Assembly: GCF_021730395.1 (NCBI RefSeq) | Contig: NC_069369.1 | Coordinates: forward strand, 63,577,501-63,641,500 | Length of the DNA stretch: 64,000 nt | Reading direction: 5' to 3' | From: Mercenaria mercenaria | Lineage: Eukaryota > Mollusca > Bivalvia > Venerida > Veneridae | Part shown: positions 59,356 through 64,000 of the stretch, piece by piece | Layout of the letters: the number at the start of each line of letters is the position of its first letter | Numbering within the stretch: position 1 is the first letter of the stretch | Notes under the pieces: generated by a model | Databases searched by the model: none | Told to the model about the DNA's origin: nothing | The model's input: the letters and a program-made list of their open reading frames with translations, nothing else | Program-made: the position numbers and the translations under genes

Positions 59356-60740
59356 TTATTGTCTTTTGTGCATATCTCACACACTTTTATGCTCCTATCC
59401 CTATTTCTTGTGAGGGCACTTAAATTTGCCTCGGTACGAACGTTTATCTGTCCGTCCGGTTGTCCATCCGTTCGTATGGATTTATGTCAGTTATACCTCA
59501 GAATGTTTTTGAAACAGAGATATGACACCTCATAACATTGTTTTTCAGCAAGTTGAGTTCTGCAGTAGATTTTCACAAATAATCGGGACTAGAGCTGGAT
59601 GCCATAACAATTTTGTGTATATAATACACGATAAGGCCTGTTATTATCTGATACAATAATGTTCATAAGATTACATGCACTCTTCTTTGCATACAATATT
59701 ATAACCTCCATAGATCATTATTTTCCACCAGAGCATTTAAAAAAAGATGGTCTTTGTAGTTCGTCGTCTTTCGTTAAACGACCTTTTGGAAAATGGGTAG
59801 TACTTTCAAGTGTTGACAGCAAAATGTCGCCTCTCGTTGGTGACTGTAAGTTAACGAAATTTCACTTGGACATATAGACAAATATGCGTTAACGAAATCT
59901 CGCTCAAGCAGATCGAACGATATGAAACATTTGGAATGAGGTTATTACTTTCAAGAGCATATAGCGAAATTCAACCATAGAATATCCAGAAATTAAATGA
60001 TATCTATTAGTTAACGACATTTACACGGATTAAAGCAAATGATATGAAACGTTTGTAATTAGTGACATTATTTATTATTATTTGTCTTATCCTATCATTG
60101 TTTCCCCTTTACAGATATGATATATACTAGTATATGACGACATATTACGTCTTTTAAGAAGGTAATATATTATAGACTCTCTTATATAGTAAATGTAAGT
60201 AAGGGCAAAATATGTCTGATATTTTCAATAAAAATATCGATGACAAATATTCTTTTCAGTAGCAGGGAACTACATGCGGAAGAAAATGAATTATAGATAA
60301 ATGGGCATAATTTATTTAAAATTTACTATCAATCAGGACAAAGTGTAACATAATAATTACAGGAACGTAAAAATATTCGCAGCTTGATATATCGGTGTTA
60401 TGATATCTATAAATATCCTAGATTTAACTTTTTGCATAATTATTGTGACGTCTCGATATTGCGCCGTGGCGTTTACGCGAGCCAATGGGTATACAATGTG
60501 ATTTGACATGAAAGGACAACGTTCACGATTATATGAAATCGGCCTACAATATTACAAAATTATGAATTAAATAATATTTTACTTATGGCGTGTTTCTTGT
60601 CTTTATACACGTCTAAACTTTATCAAAATACAATGTATAGTAATTTCGATAACTTCTCAGATAGAGAAACAAGAGCTTGAAAACCCCTGAAAAGGCTAAA
60701 AATTGGTTATTTTCATGCATTTCGTCCTGTCTATCTGGAA
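59356..60740. other. no gene seen
   Basis: Has a 'tgtccgtccggttgtccatc' low-complexity stretch (59449-59472) common in bivalve intergenic DNA. The 72-codon frame at 59659-59877 is not recognisable. Confidence 0.4.
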
Positions 60741-60854
60741 TTTAGTATAGAGCACAGCCGTCGACCACGAAGATAATTTGAACTTTAGTTGGAATTCAGT
60801 ATTGCTACTTGTATGCAAAATATTTTTGTGGTCGACGGCTGTGCTCATACTAAA
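60741..60854. mobile_element. 114-bp MITE with TIRs of about 38 bp
   Basis: 'tttagtatagagcacagccg' followed by 'tcgaccacgaagataattt' is matched by the reverse complement of the right end (TTTAGTATGAGCACAGCCGT...). The centre is about 40 bp. Confidence 0.8.
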
Positions 60855-61655
60855 AATAAATAAATTACGGACTCCTTAGTAGGTTTATTTTTCCTTACTG
60901 GATCAATATATAGTACAACCATAGAATTAAAAAAGCGAAAGTATTGATTACAAATCGTTTTTTTTTTTGTTTTTGAACTGTTTTATGATTCTCTTCTATA
61001 AATAAACGAATGCGAAGTGCAGCGCTGTTACGGCTTTTATCGTATTTTTTGTATTTGGGTTCGAAACTTTCGTACTCAGCGTCCATAGAAACGTACAAGA
61101 TCGTATCATCTGACTCGAAGGAAAATCAGAGTTACTGTTATTGTACAAGGAAAAAGGTAAGTTCATTTCTTATATAATATGTTTCAAGACAGGTACGAGT
61201 GATGTAATGACAATTTTGATGATAAAAAAGTATTTATTTGGAACGCTGAAGCGATCCGTGACGTTCGCCCCCCAGTGTAGTGGTTATACTTACTAACACG
61301 TTTCCATCATGACATATATCTGTCGTATAATAGCAAGCGTCTTACGAAATGTAGAAATATAATCAAGAGTGATCGCGAAAGGTAAGAAAAAACAATATGT
61401 AGATTGTTAAAGATAAATTGCCAGTATCGTAGTTCTACATGCCGTAACATGGCCTAAATTACGAAAAATTATGTGGATGAATGTGAAGAAACGTATAAAT
61501 ACGTTTGCCGATATTTAACATTTTAACAATAGGTTCTCTGTTTCTATTCACAAATGAAAACAAACAAAAAATGAAGAGATCAGTGTAATATATTTCAATC
61601 AACCTGAACCGTCGTTTAAGTATTAATATAATTTGGCACCATTAATATCTAATAT
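60855..61655. other. no gene seen
   Basis: The 67-codon minus frame 60895-61098 is Lys/Tyr-rich without a recognisable domain; it may hold a small terminal exon, but I cannot support it. Confidence 0.35.
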
Positions 61656-61659
61656 CTCA

Positions 61660-61733
61660 GAGGCACAGTGGTTACGCGCCCGCTTTGCATTTTGGCGGTT
61701 GGGGTTCGAATCCCACCTACGTCATATACATTT
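61660..61733 (+). repeat. tRNA-like sequence
   Basis: 'cacagtggttacgcgcc' (A-box), 'ccgctttgcattttggcgg' (anticodon-arm-like) and 'ggggttcgaatcccac' (B-box with a four-pair T stem), then a T-run at 61747-61757. The acceptor stem does not pair, so it is a tRNA-derived relic. Confidence 0.5.
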
Positions 61734-61853
61734 TTTGAATTGCTTTTTTTTTTTTACATTTTTAAGTCTAATTTCATGCTGTTTAAGTAATTTCTTGATT
61801 TATTTTAAATATTTTTTTCAATTAGAGTCTACAATATGTTTGTATTTTTCAGT

Positions 61854-63161
61854 ATGAAGTTCCACAACTGTGTTGTGTGCAACACACGTACGAAACCAAA
61901 AAACAGAAGACCGGTGAACAAATCCATAAAGAATTATCTGTTGAAAAAGTTTTTCATTAACGCTGATGAGAGGTCAATTATATGTAATAAATGCAGACAT
62001 AACTATTATATAGCTGAGACGCAGCGTAGTTCAACATACAGTTCAACAGAAGCAAGTGAGCCGGACTTTCATCCGCCAGCCTCTAAAGGGAATTCTTCAT
62101 ATCTTAGCCCTCCGTCTGTTTCACTGAAAATACCGTGCACTACAAAGACTCATGCTAAATGTTTCTTGTGTAAGAGACCGGGACCTAAACTCATCGTTGT
62201 ACCCTCCGAGACAAGAGTGACGGTATTTATAAAATTCAATATACTGATACCATCCGGATCACGCTGCTGTCCTGTACATATATATAATGAGCAGATTTCA
62301 GAGGAGTCCCTTATAAACGTTCTAACCACAGACACAGTCTTTATGAGCAGAACAAATATCTTAGAGTTGATCGGGGCTATAAGAAAGGAATGCATCAGAA
62401 CAAGTGAAAGGCTTAATTTTGACAACTTGAGAGAAGCAGATTATAAAGAACTGACTGGACTTAAGCAGACAGACTTTGAAGACCTCTTCCTTAGTATAGA
62501 AGAGCATATTCGGAGCTCACCCGTACGTAGTCCGAGAACTACAGTTGGACTGTTCCTGTTGAAATTAAAGTCTGGCATATCAAACAAACTTCTTTCAACA
62601 ATTTTAGGTATAACGCCGTCAAGTGTCCGAAGAGCAATTTCAAGTGTAAGACGTGCATTAATGCAGCATTTTGTTCCGGCGAACTTGGGTCTTGCACATA
62701 TATCTAGGCAAGAAATTATTGACAAACACACAAGACCTCTTGCTCAGTCACTGTTTGGTACAGATGAGTCGGGTGACAGTCAGCCAAAGATGATGCTTGT
62801 TTTAGATGGAACGTATGTTTACATACAAAAAAGTACAAACTTTCAAGGGCAGACCCTTAGTAAAACCAATGGTAGTTGTAACAACCAGTGGGTACTTTGT
62901 CACCATAATCGGACCCTACCTGGCAGATGGAAGAAACAGTGACGCACGTATATTAACTCACATGATGCAGACAAATGTCGAAGAAATACAAAGCTTTGTA
63001 GCTGAAAATGACGTTTTTATTGTTGACAGAGGTTTTCGGGATTCCTTAGCTATGCTGGAAGATATGGGAATACATGCCGAAATGCCTGCATTCATGCAAA
63101 AAGGACAGAAACAAATGACAACAGAAGATGCTAACACTAGCAGACTAGTCACGAAGGTAAA
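61854..63161 (+). pseudogene. zinc-finger + DDE transposase gene (ISL2EU/PIF-Harbinger-like), broken
   Basis: The ATG at 61854 (MKFHNCVVC) lies one base after an acceptor-like 'tatttttcag'. N-terminal zinc ligands: C-V-V-C, then C-N-K-C; a second pair-rich region 'CFLCKRPGPKLIVVPSETR' to 'SRCCPVH'. A helix-turn-helix-like block 'TTVGLFLLKLKSGISNKLL...' to 'VRRAISSVRRAL' follows, then the DDE core: 'MMLVLDGTYVYIQKSTNF' (first Asp), 'KGRPLVKPMVVVTTSGY', 'GPYLADG', 'DVFIVDRGFRDSL' (second Asp), 'GQKQMTTEDANTSRLVTK'. The family has about a dozen extra residues between TNF and KGRP; here they are missing and the frame changes at about 62845-62860, so the copy is dead. The third catalytic residue (in a WVVE-type motif) is absent: the frame meets a GT donor (AAG|gtaaat, 63162) and stops. 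Confidence 0.85.
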
Positions 63162-63469
63162 TTGATAATATATGTGTTATTTTCTATAAAAAAGGAGACC
63201 AAAACCTAAAGTAATAGAATTAAATGCAAAATACCAGGCGCGAGAACGAATGTATATAGTGCTTTGATAATACGGTGCCGTAAAATGACTATTGCTAAAT
63301 TCTAATGCATTTTTATTTATATGCACGTAGACTGCTGTATTTATTGTCCGTAAGTATTGACCTGACACTCATTAATCTTTTCTAATATTTTCGGGCGTTT
63401 TCGTTATTGTACGCGATATTTGTGTCCTGAAAATATCTACATTAATAAAAAATAACGATTTTAGTTAAC
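63162..63469. other. possible intron after the transposase exon
   Basis: Starts with a donor-like 'gtaaat'. No segment encoding the expected last part of the transposase was seen before the window ends. Confidence 0.4.
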
Positions 63470-63545
63470 TAATGGAACAGTAACGCAGTGGTAAGCTCAG
63501 CGGCTTGTAAGCACGTTACCATGGGTTTGAATTCTGATCAAACCA
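63470..63545 (+). repeat. tRNA-like sequence
   Basis: 'gcagtggtaagctcagcggc' (A-box) and 'atgggtttgaattctgatca' (B-box GGTTTGAATTC), followed by a run of T. Stem pairing is poor; a tRNA-derived relic or SINE head. Confidence 0.45.
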
Positions 63546-63823
63546 TTTTTTTTTGTAATTCCGTGTATTTGTAATTGTATTGATATTACGTTATTTTATG
63601 ATACATTTTATTTTTTATCGTTAACAACAGTTCCTTGAATTGTCTGTTAAATGAATGAATACTTTCCCGGTCCTGAAGATTTTAAACGACATTTTAGAAC
63701 GGTTAACTGACATGTACGTAGAAGAATGTTGATGGATAATAGAGTATTTCGTTGATAAATCATGATAAGTGTGACAATTTTTCCGTCTGTTAATACAGAT
63801 AAAACTGAGAAAAAAACACACAC

Positions 63824-63905
63824 AAAAACAGTTTGGTCAGACGGAGGACTCTAACACACAACACTGAGATTTGTGCCAAACGCTTTGTCCGCACAGCTAT
63901 ATCTG
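63824..63905 (-). repeat. tRNA-like sequence
   Basis: The minus strand reads 'gatatagctgtgcggacaaa', 'gtttggcacaaatctcagtg', then 'gtgttagagtcctccgtctg' (weak B-box) and a T-rich tail. A weak tRNA-like relic. Confidence 0.35.
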
Positions 63906-64000
63906 CACTATACATGATTGTATATAACTGGCTTTTCAATAGTTAAAGACGTGCTCCAGTCCTACCTTTTAACCTTAAATTGTCACTGAAAAAGCATGAA

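Noticed and set aside
1-64000. CRISPR arrays, operons, bacterial promoters or terminators
   Set aside because: No regularly spaced short repeats and no bacterial gene structure; the genes are spliced and eukaryotic.

Overview
The window looks like nuclear DNA of a bivalve mollusc, probably a heterodont (venerid-like) clam. It is AT-rich, with long introns, short exons bounded by GT-AG sites, a RING-less two-B-box protein of the kind greatly expanded in bivalves, and a dense load of SINEs, hairpin MITEs, a mariner and a DDE transposase gene. The species is an inference; no bacterial gene structure is present.

Left part (about 0.25-34.4 kb, + strand). A B-box/coiled-coil exon ends in a phase-1 donor. 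It is followed by a tandem array of units of about 2.95 kb (3.9-18.3 kb), each carrying, intact or ruined, the same 168-nt exon with phase 1 on both sides. From 30.8 to 34.35 kb lie three exons of a PARP14/15-type ADP-ribosyltransferase domain, followed by an AATAAA. The phases fit one gene (B-box, coiled coil, repeated acidic linker, ART), but the ART part has lost its catalytic His and has three in-frame stops, so it looks like a pseudogene or dead allele. The long intron also holds a 1.79 kb TIR element inserted into the last array unit, a decayed intronless gene of an unnamed invertebrate family (19.2-21.5 kb), a T-poor repeat block (23.1-24.0 kb), a LINE endonuclease fragment (26.3-27.0 kb) and several SINEs. 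About 2.3 kb of the array (6.9-9.17 kb) reads like unpolished sequence.

Middle to right (35.6-56.35 kb, - strand). Eleven exons encode residues 1-491 of an SLC6 Na+/Cl- coupled transporter of the taurine/GABA/creatine branch, from the initiator Met through TM10. The exons for TM11, TM12 and the C-tail were not found. Its introns hold a 1,338-bp mariner with TA target duplication and one frameshift (43.1-44.5 kb), three copies of one foldback MITE family in and beside the gene, an 839-bp element with arms of about 300 bp (53.0-53.8 kb), SINEs, and a possible + strand spliced non-coding transcript with a perfect CRE nearby (47.5-51.9 kb).

Right end (59-64 kb). After more MITEs and tRNA-like sequences comes a zinc-finger plus DDE transposase gene (61.85-63.16 kb) with a small deletion. 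It stops at a plausible splice donor before its last catalytic segment.

The most interesting system is the B-box/ADP-ribosyltransferase locus with its amplified in-phase exon, which combines two domain classes used in animal antiviral immunity. One gene versus two is unproven without transcript data.
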